From positions 3,410,001 through 3,474,000 of the forward strand of contig NZ_CP071597.1 of the NCBI RefSeq assembly GCF_017357405.1: a stretch of DNA of 64,000 bases, read 5' to 3'. Below are positions 1 through 9,100 of this stretch, in pieces. Both the position numbers and the translations under genes were made by a program. This stretch comes from Halomontanus rarus. Lineage in GTDB: Archaea; Halobacteriota; Halobacteria; Halobacteriales; Natrialbaceae. The notes below the pieces were generated by a model. It was not told where the DNA came from and searched no databases. It saw only the letters and a list, made by a program, of their open reading frames with translations. The first letter of the stretch is position 1. Each line of letters begins with the position of its first letter.

Positions 1-436
1 GCCCGCGATCACTCGGATCTACGCCCGATCGATAACCCCTGCCTCGCACGGTAACGGACTCGGGATCGGTCTCGCCGACTTCGTCCACCGGGACGTCCTC
101 GAGGAACTCGCCGTCGAGGACATGTACGTCAATATCGTCACCAGCGGCGAGACGAACCGCGCGAAGCTGCCGTTCGTCGTTCCGGACGACGTGACGGCGC
201 TGTTGCTCTCGTGTTCGACGACCGGCGTCGCCGAGCCCGGTGATCTGCGATTCGCCCGCATTCGGAACACGATGCACCCGGACGAACTGGTCGTCTCCGA
301 GCCGGTCGCACGCGAACTCCGAGACCACCCTGACGTCACCGTCGGCGATCTTCGACCGCTCGCGGTGACCGACGGGCGGCTATCCGAGGAGCCGTACGCG
401 GTCGACGGCGAATCGGATCGAGACGACACTGGCTGA
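1..436 (+). CDS. C-terminal part of a LarA-like (lactate racemase / DUF2088-type) protein
   Basis: The reading frame is open from base 2, so the gene begins before the window. The visible ~144 residues contain the run SHGNGLGIGLADF, then VTSGETNRAKLPFV and RFARIRNTMHPDELVVSE. I recall this layout from the C-terminal domain of nickel-dependent lactate racemase LarA and its many uncharacterised relatives. An ATG at 122 opens the same frame but is internal to conserved sequence, so I do not take it as the start. The N-terminal substrate and nickel-pincer residues are outside the window, so activity and substrate cannot be judged. The family call is from memory of motifs only. It ends 24 bp before the convergent gene at 461-724. 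Confidence 0.5.
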   Translation, partial: PAITRIYARSITPASHGNGLGIGLADFVHRDVLEELAVEDMYVNIVTSGETNRAKLPFVVPDDVTALLLSCSTTGVAEPGDLRFARIRNTMHPDELVVSEPVARELRDHPDVTVGDLRPLAVTDGRLSEEPYAVDGESDRDDTG

Positions 437-460
437 CGGTGTGGCTCTCCCCGTCCCCGA

Positions 461-724
461 CTACTCGAAGACCGGCGAATCGTCCTCGAGCGCCTCCACG
501 TCTCGGACGATCTCGCGGACGTCTTCCGGAAAGAGCGCGACCTGCACCTCGTTGCCGTCGTCGTCCTCGAAGACGAGTTTGACTCGCTTGTCGCCGAACT
601 CGCGCGCCTCCGCGTCCTCGACGTCGAAGAGCTTGACCGACGCCGACTTGGTTGGCGGGCCAACGTTCTGGAAGGCGCCGTCTTTGAGCTCGAGCATGAA
701 CTGGTCGATATCCAGTGTGAGCAT
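461..724 (-). CDS. Conserved haloarchaeal small protein, unknown function
   Basis: This 87-residue acidic protein (start MLTLDIDQFMLEL) has predicted alternating beta strands and a short C-terminal helix (FPEDVREIVRDVEAL) and ends in DSPVFE. There is no signal peptide, membrane segment or metal-binding motif. Composition is typical of a soluble haloarchaeal cytoplasmic protein, and the opposite-strand ORFs here are basic and Ser/Arg-rich, as expected of shadows. I do not recognise a functional family. It is convergent with the LarA-like gene and divergent from the hydrolase at 852; the 127-bp gap between them must hold both promoters. Confidence 0.75.
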   Translation of the reverse strand: MLTLDIDQFMLELKDGAFQNVGPPTKSASVKLFDVEDAEAREFGDKRVKLVFEDDDGNEVQVALFPEDVREIVRDVEALEDDSPVFE

Positions 725-851
725 ACCGACTCTTCGAACGGCGGCGATAAAGTTCGTCGGGACCCGCGGAGCGACTGATCGGCCAAAAAACCGGGCAATT
801 CGGCCGGACGACAGTACGTTTTAGTGTCTCACGGGAGTACCTCGACCCTGT

Positions 852-1586
852 ATGCAACTCACCTGGCACGGTCACTCGACGTGGTCAGTTACCGTGGGAG
901 AGACGGACCTGTTGATCGACCCGTTCTTCGACAACCCGAAGACCGACCTCGAGCCCAGCGAGATCGAGACGCCGGATTACGTGTTGCTCACGCACGGGCA
1001 CGCGGATCACATCGCCGATGCGGGTGCCTTCTCGGAGGCGACGCTCGTCGCGACCCCGGAACTCACCTCCTACGCCCAGGAGGAGTTCGGCTACGAGGAC
1101 GCCGTCGGCGGGATGGGAATGAACATCGGCGGGACGGTCGAGTGCGGCGACGCCTACGTCACCATGCACCGCGCCGACCACACCAACGGCATCATGACCG
1201 AGTACGAAAACGGCGCCGGGATGCCCGGCGGCTTCATCATCTCGGATACGGAGCCGGCCGAGGTCGCAACCGAAGGCGAAGACAGCACGACCTTCTACCA
1301 CGCCGGCGACACCGGTCTCATGACCGAGATGATCGACGTCATCGCCTCCTTCCTCGAGCCCGACGCGGCCGCGCTCCCGATCGGCGACCACTTCACGATG
1401 GGGCCGTGGCAGGCCGCCATCGCCGTCGACTGGCTCGACGTCGACCACGCCTTCCCGATGCACTACGATACGTTCCCGCCCATCGAACAGGATCCCGAGG
1501 AGTTCGTCGAGAAGGTCTCGGACGCGGGCAGTGACGCCGACGTCCACGTCCTCGAGGGCGACGAGTCGTTCGAGCTGTCGTCGTAG
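852..1586 (+). CDS. UPF0173-type metal-dependent hydrolase (metallo-beta-lactamase fold)
   Basis: This 244-residue protein has the metallo-beta-lactamase signature THGHADH, with H48, H50, D52 and H53 as the expected metal ligands. Further histidine/aspartate elements follow in family order ([32 protein letters not shown]). The N-terminal WHGHS and the length match the UPF0173 group of small hydrolases related to RNase Z and UlaG. No signal peptide is visible, so it is cytoplasmic. The ATG at 852 begins directly at the conserved MQLTWHGHS, and a T-rich element (gttttagtg) lies about 25 bp upstream, fitting a leaderless transcript. The natural substrate is unknown. Confidence 0.9.
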   Translation: MQLTWHGHSTWSVTVGETDLLIDPFFDNPKTDLEPSEIETPDYVLLTHGHADHIADAGAFSEATLVATPELTSYAQEEFGYEDAVGGMGMNIGGTVECGDAYVTMHRADHTNGIMTEYENGAGMPGGFIISDTEPAEVATEGEDSTTFYHAGDTGLMTEMIDVIASFLEPDAAALPIGDHFTMGPWQAAIAVDWLDVDHAFPMHYDTFPPIEQDPEEFVEKVSDAGSDADVHVLEGDESFELSS

Positions 1587-1737
1587 CGCCGTCCGAAATC
1601 GTTCTTCGTGGAGTTCTACTGCCGGCTATCGATCGGACGGGCGAGTCAGCCGAAACGGACCGCGAAGTGAGACCGAGAACACGGCCGGTAGGGCGACATA
1701 TCTGGATGCGAGCGATCACTGTGACTGTGACTGCGCC

Positions 1738-2157
1738 TCACGAGAGCCATCCCCGAAGTCGCTCGAGAAGACCCTGCTTCGTCCGTTCGCTCTCGAGTGT
1801 CCATCCCGCCTTTTCCGCAGCGTCGGTGATGGGGACGAACTCCCAGCCGGTGTGCTCGGCGATCCGTCGATCCTCCGTTCCCGCGCCGACGAACACGTGT
1901 CGCTCCGTCCCGGTCTCCTGTCTGATCTCCGAACTCGCCAACCACTTGTCGCGCCCGCCGAGGTCGAAATCCGGCTCGAGATCGTGTTCTCGAACGTAGG
2001 ATTCGACGGCGTTGGTGTCGTTCGAGATGATGCCGACGTAGCGACTCCACTGGCGGGCGTCCGCGAACACCTCGGCCGGATCCGCGAGTCGATCGAGCGC
2101 CGAGAGTTCGAACGCGAGCGTCATCCCTTCGCCGACCGTGATCCCCGAGTTCGACAT
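1738..2157 (-). CDS. Conserved haloarchaeal protein (possibly DUF7124)
   Basis: This 139-residue soluble acidic protein starts MSNSGITVGEGMTLAF. Conserved-looking blocks are WSRYVGIISNDTNAVESYV and RHVFVGAGTEDRRIAEHTGW, followed by a helical end (AEKAGWTLESERTK). The second block resembles a Rossmann-like strand-loop-helix but no catalytic set is evident. The ending LLERLRGWLS is basic and amphipathic. From memory this matches a haloarchaea-only family numbered near DUF7124, though I am not certain of the number. It is divergent from the OsmC gene at 2327. Confidence 0.75.
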   Translation of the reverse strand: MSNSGITVGEGMTLAFELSALDRLADPAEVFADARQWSRYVGIISNDTNAVESYVREHDLEPDFDLGGRDKWLASSEIRQETGTERHVFVGAGTEDRRIAEHTGWEFVPITDAAEKAGWTLESERTKQGLLERLRGWLS

Positions 2158-2326
2158 ATGGTATCACACCCTGTGGATACTCCGGGATCGACGGCCAAAA
2201 ACACACGGCCGACCTGCTCGGGGGCGTGACGGTCTGGCACGGTGATCGACCCGACCGCGGAGATGCCAGCCAGAATTGTAGCGGTGACCAACGTTTACGC
2301 ACCTCGCCGTGGACGGTCCGAACGCA

Positions 2327-2722
2327 ATGTCGAAGGAAGTCACCACGATCTCCGAGGAGGGATTCAGCGCGACGAACGAGATCCGCGATTTCGAGACGAC
2401 GATCGACGCCACGGGCGAGGAGGCCCCGGACACGCTCGAGGCACTGCTCGCAGCCTACGGCTCCTGTTACGTCCCCGCTCTGCGCGTCGGCGGCCAGCAG
2501 CGCGATGTCGAGGACCTCGGGACGATCGAAATCGACGTCTCGGGCGACCTCAACGACGACGACAAACTCGAGTCGATCAGCTTCGACATCCGCGTCGAGG
2601 CGGACGTCGACGAGGAGAAAGGCCAGGCGATCGTCGACCGCGCGTTCGAACTGTGCAAGGTCCACGACGCGCTGAAGGACAGCTTGCACGCGGACACGAG
2701 CTTCGAAGGCGGCGCCGTGTAG
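2327..2722 (+). CDS. OsmC/Ohr-family protein
   Basis: This 131-residue protein has the OsmC fold pattern. It carries the two redox cysteines expected of the family, C47 in AYGSCYVPALRVGG and C110 in FELCKVHDAL, separated by the central beta/alpha segment. OsmC/Ohr proteins reduce organic hydroperoxides with a cysteine pair, so a role in peroxide defence is likely; the actual substrate is not shown. An in-frame GTG at 2309 exists, but the ATG at 2327 lies about 30 bp behind a T-rich element (gtttacgc), fitting a leaderless start. The closest relatives I recall are haloarchaeal 'OsmC family protein' entries. Confidence 0.88.
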   Translation: MSKEVTTISEEGFSATNEIRDFETTIDATGEEAPDTLEALLAAYGSCYVPALRVGGQQRDVEDLGTIEIDVSGDLNDDDKLESISFDIRVEADVDEEKGQAIVDRAFELCKVHDALKDSLHADTSFEGGAV

Positions 2723-3015
2723 CCACTGAAGATCAGTGTGTGAACCGTTTCAGTCGTTACTAGAGTTCCGGCGTCCGGCGCTGGACCGGGACGATTCACC
2801 CTGTCCATTTTTCCGTTTCGACGGTCACTTCGGCCCTCGTTTCCGGTTTCATCTGATGACTCGAGAGTCGCATGTCTCGTGTGAGGGGTGACGGTGTCGT
2901 CCGACCCGGTGAGACGTTCGGTGGTGTCGCCGGCCGTGTGTCCGGCGACTTCGGGAGAACGGCCGGCGCGTCAGCGAGGACGAAGACGTATGGTCCTCGT
3001 TGACGTATAGCAAGC
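2723..3015. other. Intergenic, no convincing gene
   Basis: A 293-bp gap lies between the OsmC and acyltransferase genes. A minus-strand ORF of 73 codons covers 2796-3017, but it overlaps the next start, lacks halophile-type acidic composition and has no recognisable motif, so I treat it as chance. I see no tRNA-like or strong inverted-repeat structure. The promoter of the gene at 3016 must lie at its right end. Confidence 0.5.
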
Positions 3016-3807
3016 ATGACCGACGAGGGGGAGACGATCGAGTCCGTTCCGCTACAGCGTCGGGGGACTGTCGACTATATGCGAGTGGCCGGCCGGCGCA
3101 GCGTGGTTCACGGACTCGTCGAGTTCGACGTCACCGAGGCCAGACGACGCATTCGAGCTCTGGAAGCGAAGACGGGAGAACAACCCTCGTTCACTGCGTT
3201 CCTCGTCGTCTGTCTGGCACGGGCTCTCGAAGACCATCCTCGCGTTCAGGCCTATCGCGACTGGCGCGGACGGCTCGTCCAGTTCGACGACGTCGACGTG
3301 AACGTCATCGTCGAACGGCAGCGAGACGGCGAGCACGTGGGCGTTCCACACGTTATCAGAGGAGCGAACCGGCGATCGCTCGAGTCGATTCACGACGAAA
3401 TTCGGGCGGCCCAGACGGCTCCAGCGGACAGACGGCAGACTCGAGTGGCGTCTCTGGGACTCCGGCTCCCGGGACCCGTTCGGCGGCTGTTGTGGCGGCT
3501 CCCGCAGGTCTCTCCGCGCCACTGGAAACGCATTGCGGGTACCGTTGCCATAACCTCCGTCGGGATGTTCGGTACCGGTGGCGGCTGGGGGATCAGCCCG
3601 ACGAACTACACGCTCCAGCTGACGGTCGGGGGAATCGATCGGAAGCCCGGTATCGTCGACGAGGAGGTCGAACCTCGAGAGTTCCTCAGCCTCACGGTGA
3701 CGTTCGACCACGACGTCGTCGACGGTGCGCCCGCTGCTCGGTTCGTCCAGCGGTTGAAGGAACTCGTCGAAGCGGGACACGGATTAGAGACCGTGCTCGA
3801 GACGTAG
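3016..3807 (+). CDS. 2-oxoacid dehydrogenase E2-type acyltransferase, catalytic domain only
   Basis: The 263-residue product corresponds to the catalytic (chloramphenicol-acetyltransferase-like) domain of 2-oxoacid dehydrogenase E2 subunits. The C-terminal FDHDVVDGAPAARF at about 230-243 matches the DHRxxDG active-site box, with His232 as the expected catalytic base. SPTNYTLQLTVGGI and the N-terminal block FTAFLVVCLARAL also fit. The lipoyl domain and E1/E3-binding domain of a full E2 are absent, and no E1 or E3 gene is nearby. It is therefore unlikely to act in a classical dehydrogenase complex and may transfer acyl groups from CoA to another acceptor. The substrate is unknown. Confidence 0.8.
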   Translation: MTDEGETIESVPLQRRGTVDYMRVAGRRSVVHGLVEFDVTEARRRIRALEAKTGEQPSFTAFLVVCLARALEDHPRVQAYRDWRGRLVQFDDVDVNVIVERQRDGEHVGVPHVIRGANRRSLESIHDEIRAAQTAPADRRQTRVASLGLRLPGPVRRLLWRLPQVSPRHWKRIAGTVAITSVGMFGTGGGWGISPTNYTLQLTVGGIDRKPGIVDEEVEPREFLSLTVTFDHDVVDGAPAARFVQRLKELVEAGHGLETVLET

Positions 3808-3925
3808 TCTTCGACGGTTATTGCGGGCGACGTCGGGAAGATCCCGGATGAATCGAGCGCGTGTCGTCGAGTTGTCTTCCCGTTCCTCCCAGAAGATACT
3901 TTACAGGTCGGCAAGTGAGCAGAAC

Positions 3926-4510
3926 ATGGAACGACGCTCGTTCCTCCGTGGCGTCACACTTTCGCTCCCCGCCTCGGTCGCAGGGTGTCTCGATGGGACG
4001 GGGCAGACCGACTCGACGGCGTCTCCCGACGACCGGGAGGACAGTTCGGACGACACCTCACCGGCCGCGGAACCGTCTACGGACGACGACTCGGACCGAG
4101 ACCCAACACCGTCGGAACGGTCCGACAGGGATCACTCTCTCTACGTCGAAAATCAAACCGATCGGAGCCGGTGTACGTCCGTCGTCGTCGAGGCGGACGA
4201 GCCCAGCGTAGACGGCTCGTATCTCGTGAACGCCGAAGAAGTACTCGAGTTCGCTGACGTTCTCACCGGAGACAGCGCGACGATTCGTCTCGAAACGGAC
4301 GAATATGATCACCGTATTTCGTGGACGAGCGGTGAGTGTCCCCACGAAGAGAGTTACTATCGATCGGTCGTGGTGCAGCTCACTGAGAACGGAATCGAGT
4401 CCGCTGTTGACCAGTGCGATGCGATTGTCGCGGGGCCGTACGACGACCGAACGGATGCGCCGGATGCGAAACTTTGTGATTCACGGTCCACAGACGAGGA
4501 GGGTGCGTAA
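3926..4510 (+). CDS. Tat-exported lipoprotein, unknown function
   Basis: The 194-residue product starts MERRSFLRGVTLSL and has a lipobox, SVAGC, at about residues 17-21. The RRSFLRG element is a twin-arginine signal, so the protein should be exported folded and lipid-anchored at the cysteine, as is usual in haloarchaea. Residues about 25-70 are an Asp/Ser/Thr-rich linker. The remainder is a small beta-rich domain with cysteines in RSRCTSVVV, SGECPHEE, VDQCDAI and KLCDSR that could form disulfides. The longer ORF opens at 3821, but only the ATG at 3926 places the Tat motif at the N terminus. No ligand or enzyme motif is recognised. Confidence 0.8.
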   Translation: MERRSFLRGVTLSLPASVAGCLDGTGQTDSTASPDDREDSSDDTSPAAEPSTDDDSDRDPTPSERSDRDHSLYVENQTDRSRCTSVVVEADEPSVDGSYLVNAEEVLEFADVLTGDSATIRLETDEYDHRISWTSGECPHEESYYRSVVVQLTENGIESAVDQCDAIVAGPYDDRTDAPDAKLCDSRSTDEEGA

Positions 4511-4742
4511 ACGGGGAGCCGAAGGGAACACGCCGGAAGCAACGCCGTCTCCGACCGATCGACGTGTAGTGGGTATCTTCGATCCGACGGCGGTCTGCGT
4601 GACGTCTCCTTTGTCCTGAACGCGAGTTTCACGGGCAGTTCCGAGTATCGAATCCGTACAACGATCTACTGCACCCGGTCGACTCGCAGACTCCCTCTTC
4701 TCGAGGAAAACGCTGATACCTCCGCTTCGCCAACGATATCGT

Positions 4743-5195
4743 ATGACCGACAACTCGTGGACCGACCGGATCGTCGGCGAGCGGATGACCGTCGATCAGG
4801 AGTTCAACTCCCGGATCGCCAACTCCCGCTTTACGAGCCAGGAGTGGAGTCTCATCATGACCGCCACGGAGTTCGAAATCGAGAATCCGGAGGACCCCGA
4901 GGCGGCCCGCATCGTCGCCAACACCGAGAAGATCGAGCAGATCCTGCCCGAACTCGAGAACGTCCGCTCGCAGGTGGGCGCGATGGGCGGCCAAACCCAC
5001 GACTCGGGGTCCGGGTCGGGCGGCATCGTCGACTCGCTCAAGGGCGCACTCGGCATGGGTGGAGGCGGCGGTTCCTACGACGAGGAGCGCGAGGCCGCCG
5101 AGACCCTCACGCAGGAGTACGCGGAGGAACTCCAGACCAAACTCGAGTCCAACGGGCGCTGGGAGTCGGTTCGGGACGCTGCCGTGGAAAATTGA
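4743..5195 (+). CDS. Conserved haloarchaeal protein (DUF5799-like)
   Basis: This 150-residue acidic soluble protein has a conserved N-terminal half (WTDRIVGERMTVDQEF, then SRFTSQEWSLIMTATEFEIE). A glycine-rich flexible middle follows (about 85-113), and the helical C terminus contains LTQEYAEELQTKLESNGRWE. From memory this pattern is the haloarchaea-only DUF5799 family, whose function is not known. The ATG at 4743 directly precedes the conserved block. The ~140 bp after the stop are low-complexity repeats of short gac/cgg-type words with no gene. Confidence 0.8.
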   Translation: MTDNSWTDRIVGERMTVDQEFNSRIANSRFTSQEWSLIMTATEFEIENPEDPEAARIVANTEKIEQILPELENVRSQVGAMGGQTHDSGSGSGGIVDSLKGALGMGGGGGSYDEEREAAETLTQEYAEELQTKLESNGRWESVRDAAVEN

Positions 5196-5333
5196 GGGGC
5201 GGAAGAGAATGCGGAATACGCCCGCGAGCCGGGCGAATTGGGACCGGAACCGAGATCGAGACCGGAACTGGGACCAGATCCGATATCGGGATCTGAACCG
5301 AGGTCGTGACCCGCTAGCGACCTGCACCCACGC

Positions 5334-5483
5334 TCAATCACCGGCGTGGAACATCGTGTACTCGCTGGCCTCGTAGATATTGATCAGCTCCGTGATGAGC
5401 TCGTCGTACGATTCGTCGTCGACACGGAGCGCATCGAGCCGTTCGACGGTCTCCTCCTCGAGTTCGAGTTCGACCGTGGGCAT
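5334..5483 (-). CDS. Small haloarchaeal protein (DUF7557-like)
   Basis: This 49-residue protein starts MPTVELELEEETVERLD and ends in EYTMFHAGD. The first strand plus helices (VELELEEETVERLDALRV, then DELITELINIYEASE) resemble the ribbon-helix-helix-like small proteins common in haloarchaea, and from memory it matches the DUF7557 group. The frame stays open to 5570, but the upstream part (PDPTTTLDPLSF) is not conserved-looking, and the ATG at 5483 begins at the conserved strand. Function is unknown; DNA binding is possible but unproven. Confidence 0.7.
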   Translation of the reverse strand: MPTVELELEEETVERLDALRVDDESYDELITELINIYEASEYTMFHAGD

Positions 5484-5632
5484 GTGTCTGTGTTCGGTCC
5501 GGATCGCCATAAACGACAGGGGGTCGAGAGTCGTCGTCGGATCTGGATCGCGCCACTCTCCTCTCCTCACCTCCGATCGGCGGCGTCGGCGCGAGTCACA
5601 GCACCTTTAGGGGTTCCCGACCAGATGTGCGT

Positions 5633-5926
5633 ATGGCAGACGACTCCACCGAGACGATCACGTTCACCATCGAATCAGAGACTGGCGACACCGACGAGGT
5701 CACCATTCCGGCGTCGCTCATCGAACTCCTCTCGGAGGGCGATCAGTCGCCGACCGAGGCCGTCGGAGACATCACGCTGCTGTCCTTTGCGAGCCGCGCC
5801 CACCACCTCGTCCACCACGGCGAGGACGTCGACGACGAGGTTGCGGACGCGGAAGCGCGAATCATGGACCTCTTCGAGGAACGATTCGGCGTGACCTTCG
5901 GTGAGGCGACCGGTCACCAGCACTGA
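5633..5926 (+). CDS. Small conserved haloarchaeal protein (DUF7545-like)
   Basis: The 97-residue acidic protein starts MADDSTETITFTIESE. An N-terminal beta region (TFTIESETGDTDEVTIPASLIELL) is followed by helices containing SFASRAHHLVHHGEDVDDEV and a His-rich end (GEATGHQH). The paired histidines (AHHLVHHG) could bind metal, but that is only a possibility. From memory it resembles the DUF7545 group. The start at 5627 (MRMADD) is equally open; 5633 is preferred as the usual MADD-type N terminus. The stop codon runs directly into a 7-bp tandem repeat. Confidence 0.75.
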   Translation: MADDSTETITFTIESETGDTDEVTIPASLIELLSEGDQSPTEAVGDITLLSFASRAHHLVHHGEDVDDEVADAEARIMDLFEERFGVTFGEATGHQH

Positions 5927-5987
5927 GCACCGAGCACCGAGCACTGAGCACCGAGCACCGAGCACTGAGCACCGAGCACTGAGCACC
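5925..5987. repeat. 7-bp tandem repeat, nine copies
   Basis: Nine adjoining copies of the 7-bp unit gagcac(c/t) occupy 5925-5987, with degenerate half-units on both flanks. The variable last base follows the order c c t c c t c t c. The array begins one base inside the TGA stop codon of the preceding gene and does not encode a conserved peptide. It looks like a slippage-prone microsatellite. Confidence 0.95.
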
Positions 5988-6150
5988 GAGCGCGGAAATC
6001 CGACGACAGGAAGCCGAACGAAATCGGACTCGGCACCGGCACTGAAACACGAAGCCCGACGACGATCCCGGCTGTCGCACTCTCAGTCATCCGTTTTTGG
6101 TCGACCGAGTCGAGCTACGCCCTACCGTCGGCTTCGTCAGCGAGTTAGTC

Positions 6151-9100
6151 CTAATCCATCGTCTCCGCCTCCGCTTCCGGCTCCACGATCGACACCGTCG
6201 CCGTCGCACTATCGTCTGCGGTCTCGATCGTCTGCGTCGACGATCCCGCCGCCTCCGTCGGAAGTACGGCACCGAACGTCACCTGGACCGCTTCCCCACC
6301 GGCCAGCGTTACGTCGGTCGACTGTACGAGTCCGCCGTCGACGAAGTACGAAACCGACGACGTCCCCTCGAGGCCGCCTTGATTCTCGATCGTCGCCGTC
6401 ACCGAAATCTCCTCGCCGGGTTCGGCGCTCTCCGGCGCCGAGATATCCGTCACTGCGAAAAACGCGGGTTCGGCGGCCGCCTCGATCGTCACGGGCGTCT
6501 CGTCGCTGTCGTTCTCGCTTGCGACCTCGACGGTGTACTCGCCGGCGTCACCCTCGCTCGTCTCCCCGAACAGCGTCACCGTCTCGCTCTCGCCGGGCTC
6601 GAGGCTCACCGCCGTGCCGTCGACGGGTTCGCCGTCGAGCGCGAACACGATCTCCTGCGAACCACCGGAGCCGCCGACGTTCTCGAGGTCCGCGGTAACC
6701 TCGAGGGTTTCACCCGCCTCGATCGGCGAGTTCGTTCCCGTGATATCGACGGCGAACTCGGCCGGCTCGGTCGGCGCGATCTCGCCCGCAGTGGCGGTCT
6801 CGGCGGAGATCGGCTCGTCGTAGCCGTGGTCCTCGAGGCCGACCTCCCAAACGAGCCGTTCGTCGTCGGCCTCGGGCGTCCAGTCGACGGTGAACGTCTC
6901 CTCGCCGGGCTGGAGCTCCGCGGGCGGCTCGTCGGCGGTCGTCCCCTCGACGAACGCGCTCGAGACGGCCACCGGCGCGTCGTTGGGGTTCTCGTAGGCG
7001 AACATCACGTCGATTCCTCCCTCGCCGTCGTCCGCGGGGGTCGCGTCCACGACGGAGAGTTCCGGCAGTTCGGGTCGGACCTGATCGATGCACTCCTGAC
7101 CGTCGGGGTTGGTGTGCAACTCGCCGAACAGACTCTCCTCGTCCGCGGTCTCGAACTCGACGCCCTGAAGGATCGATTGGGTGCCCGCGTCGGTCGCACC
7201 GAACGAACCCTGATCTGCGATCTGGACGACGCGCGTGCCGTCCTCGCGCTCCCAGGCGTCGTTCTCGGGACCGATCTGCAGTATCGTGGCGTTCTCGCCG
7301 TCTGCGAACTCGTCCCACGGGATCTGGGGTGCCGAGACGGCGTTGCCGAAGCCTTCAGTCGTGTAGAAATCCTGCGTGTACCGGACGCCCGTGACGTCGC
7401 CGGTGATCTCGGCGGCCGTACAGTTGCGGAACTCGACTGCCGGCTCCGCCGGCGGCTCAGGTTCGACGGTCACGACGGCGTCGTCGGCGACCGGCTCGTC
7501 GTCGACGAGAGACGGCTCGTCCGCCGTCCCGCCGCTCTCGACGAACTGGAACATCTCGTCGCCGGTCGTCTCCTCGTGGACGACCGCGACGAGCGTGTGC
7601 TCACCGTCCTCGAGTTCGTCCGCGTCGAATTCTGCGCCCGGCACGGCGTCCGCGTCGAAGAGGTCGACGGTGACGTTCTCGTGTTCGAGACTCTGGTCCT
7701 CGCCCTCACTCTCACCTTCGCCGACCGAGGTCGGATCGAGGTACTCGGAGACGCCGAGGACGGCGTCGGTGGCGTCGGAATCGATGACAGGGACGGGATC
7801 AGTGTCGTCCGCAGCCGCCTCTTCGAGCACGCTGTCGTCGTAGATCGTGACGAAGCCGCCGTCGGGGACGCGGACGGCGTCGACGGTGACGGCGGTTCCG
7901 TTGGACTCCTGGTCTTCGAAGACCACGCTCGCGGGTTCGACATCGGTATCGGCCTCGAGCGTGTACTCGATCGACTCGCTCGCCAGCGGGTCGGTTTCGT
8001 TCCTGGTATCCGCGCCGTCTTCGCCGTCACCGTCGGCCGCCGGCGAGGCGGCGGCCGCTTCGACCGTCACGTCGACGGTCGTGTTCGCCTCGATCGGCGG
8101 TTCGAGGTCCAACGTGTGGTTCTCGACGACCGTACCGGCGTCGAACACTTCGCTCTCGACACGTTCGTCGTCGTACTCGGCGGCGACGACGTAGTCGACC
8201 GAGGCGTTCGCCTCGTCGACTGTGAGCGCGGTTCCGTTACCCGTTTGATCGGTAACGTTCAGTGTGCCTTCCGGCTCCGGTTCAGGTTCGGGTTCGGATT
8301 CTGGTTCGGGGTCGCGCTCGAGCGTATACTCGATCGACTCCGTCACCAGTTCCCCGTCCTCGAGGTCGGTCTCGGCTTCGTCACCGGACGCGACGACCGA
8401 GACGTCGACCGTCGTGTTCGCTTCGATCGGCGGTTCGAGGTTCAGGGTGTGGTTCTCGACGACCGTACCGGCGTCGAACACTTCGCTCTCGACGCGTTCG
8501 TCGTCGTACTCGGCGGCGAGGACGTAGTCGACCGAAGCGTTGACTTCGTCGACCGCGAGCGTGGTTCCGTTACCCGTCTGATCGGCGACGGTGAGGGTGG
8601 CGTCGGGTTCCGGTTCGGGCTCGGGTTCCGGTTCCGGTTCCGGTTCGGCCGCCGGATCGTCCTCGACCGCGTCCTCGAGGGTCACCAACGCGCTATCCGA
8701 AACCGGCACGCCGCCCTCGCCGACGTACAGATCGTCCTCCGTACCGTCGCTCTCGACGTACTGGAACGCCTCGTCGCCGGTCGTGTCGACGTGTGCCATC
8801 GCGACCAGCGTCTCGTTCCCTTCGAGCGGGTCGTCGAGTTCGATCTCGATACCCTCGTGTTCGCCGGGCTCGAGGTACGCCGAGACGCCGCGGACGCTCT
8901 CGAGGGGCTCCCCCTCGAAGATGCCCGAATCGTAGACTGCGACGAACCCGCCCTCGGAGAGCTGGGCGGAATCGACAACGACGGTCTGACCGTCGCTCGC
9001 CTGTTCGTCGAGCGTCACCGTCGCCTCTCCCTCGCGTTCTTCGATTTCCTCGACAGCCTCCGCAGCGTCCTCGCTCGCGTACTCGTCGAGTTCGTCATCG

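Noticed and set aside
2796..3017. 73-codon minus-strand ORF
   Set aside because: It overlaps the start of the acyltransferase gene, lacks acidic composition and matches no known motif.
5196..5333. Low-complexity gaccggaac-type sequence
   Set aside because: Irregular word repetition, no hairpin or ORF; treated as background.
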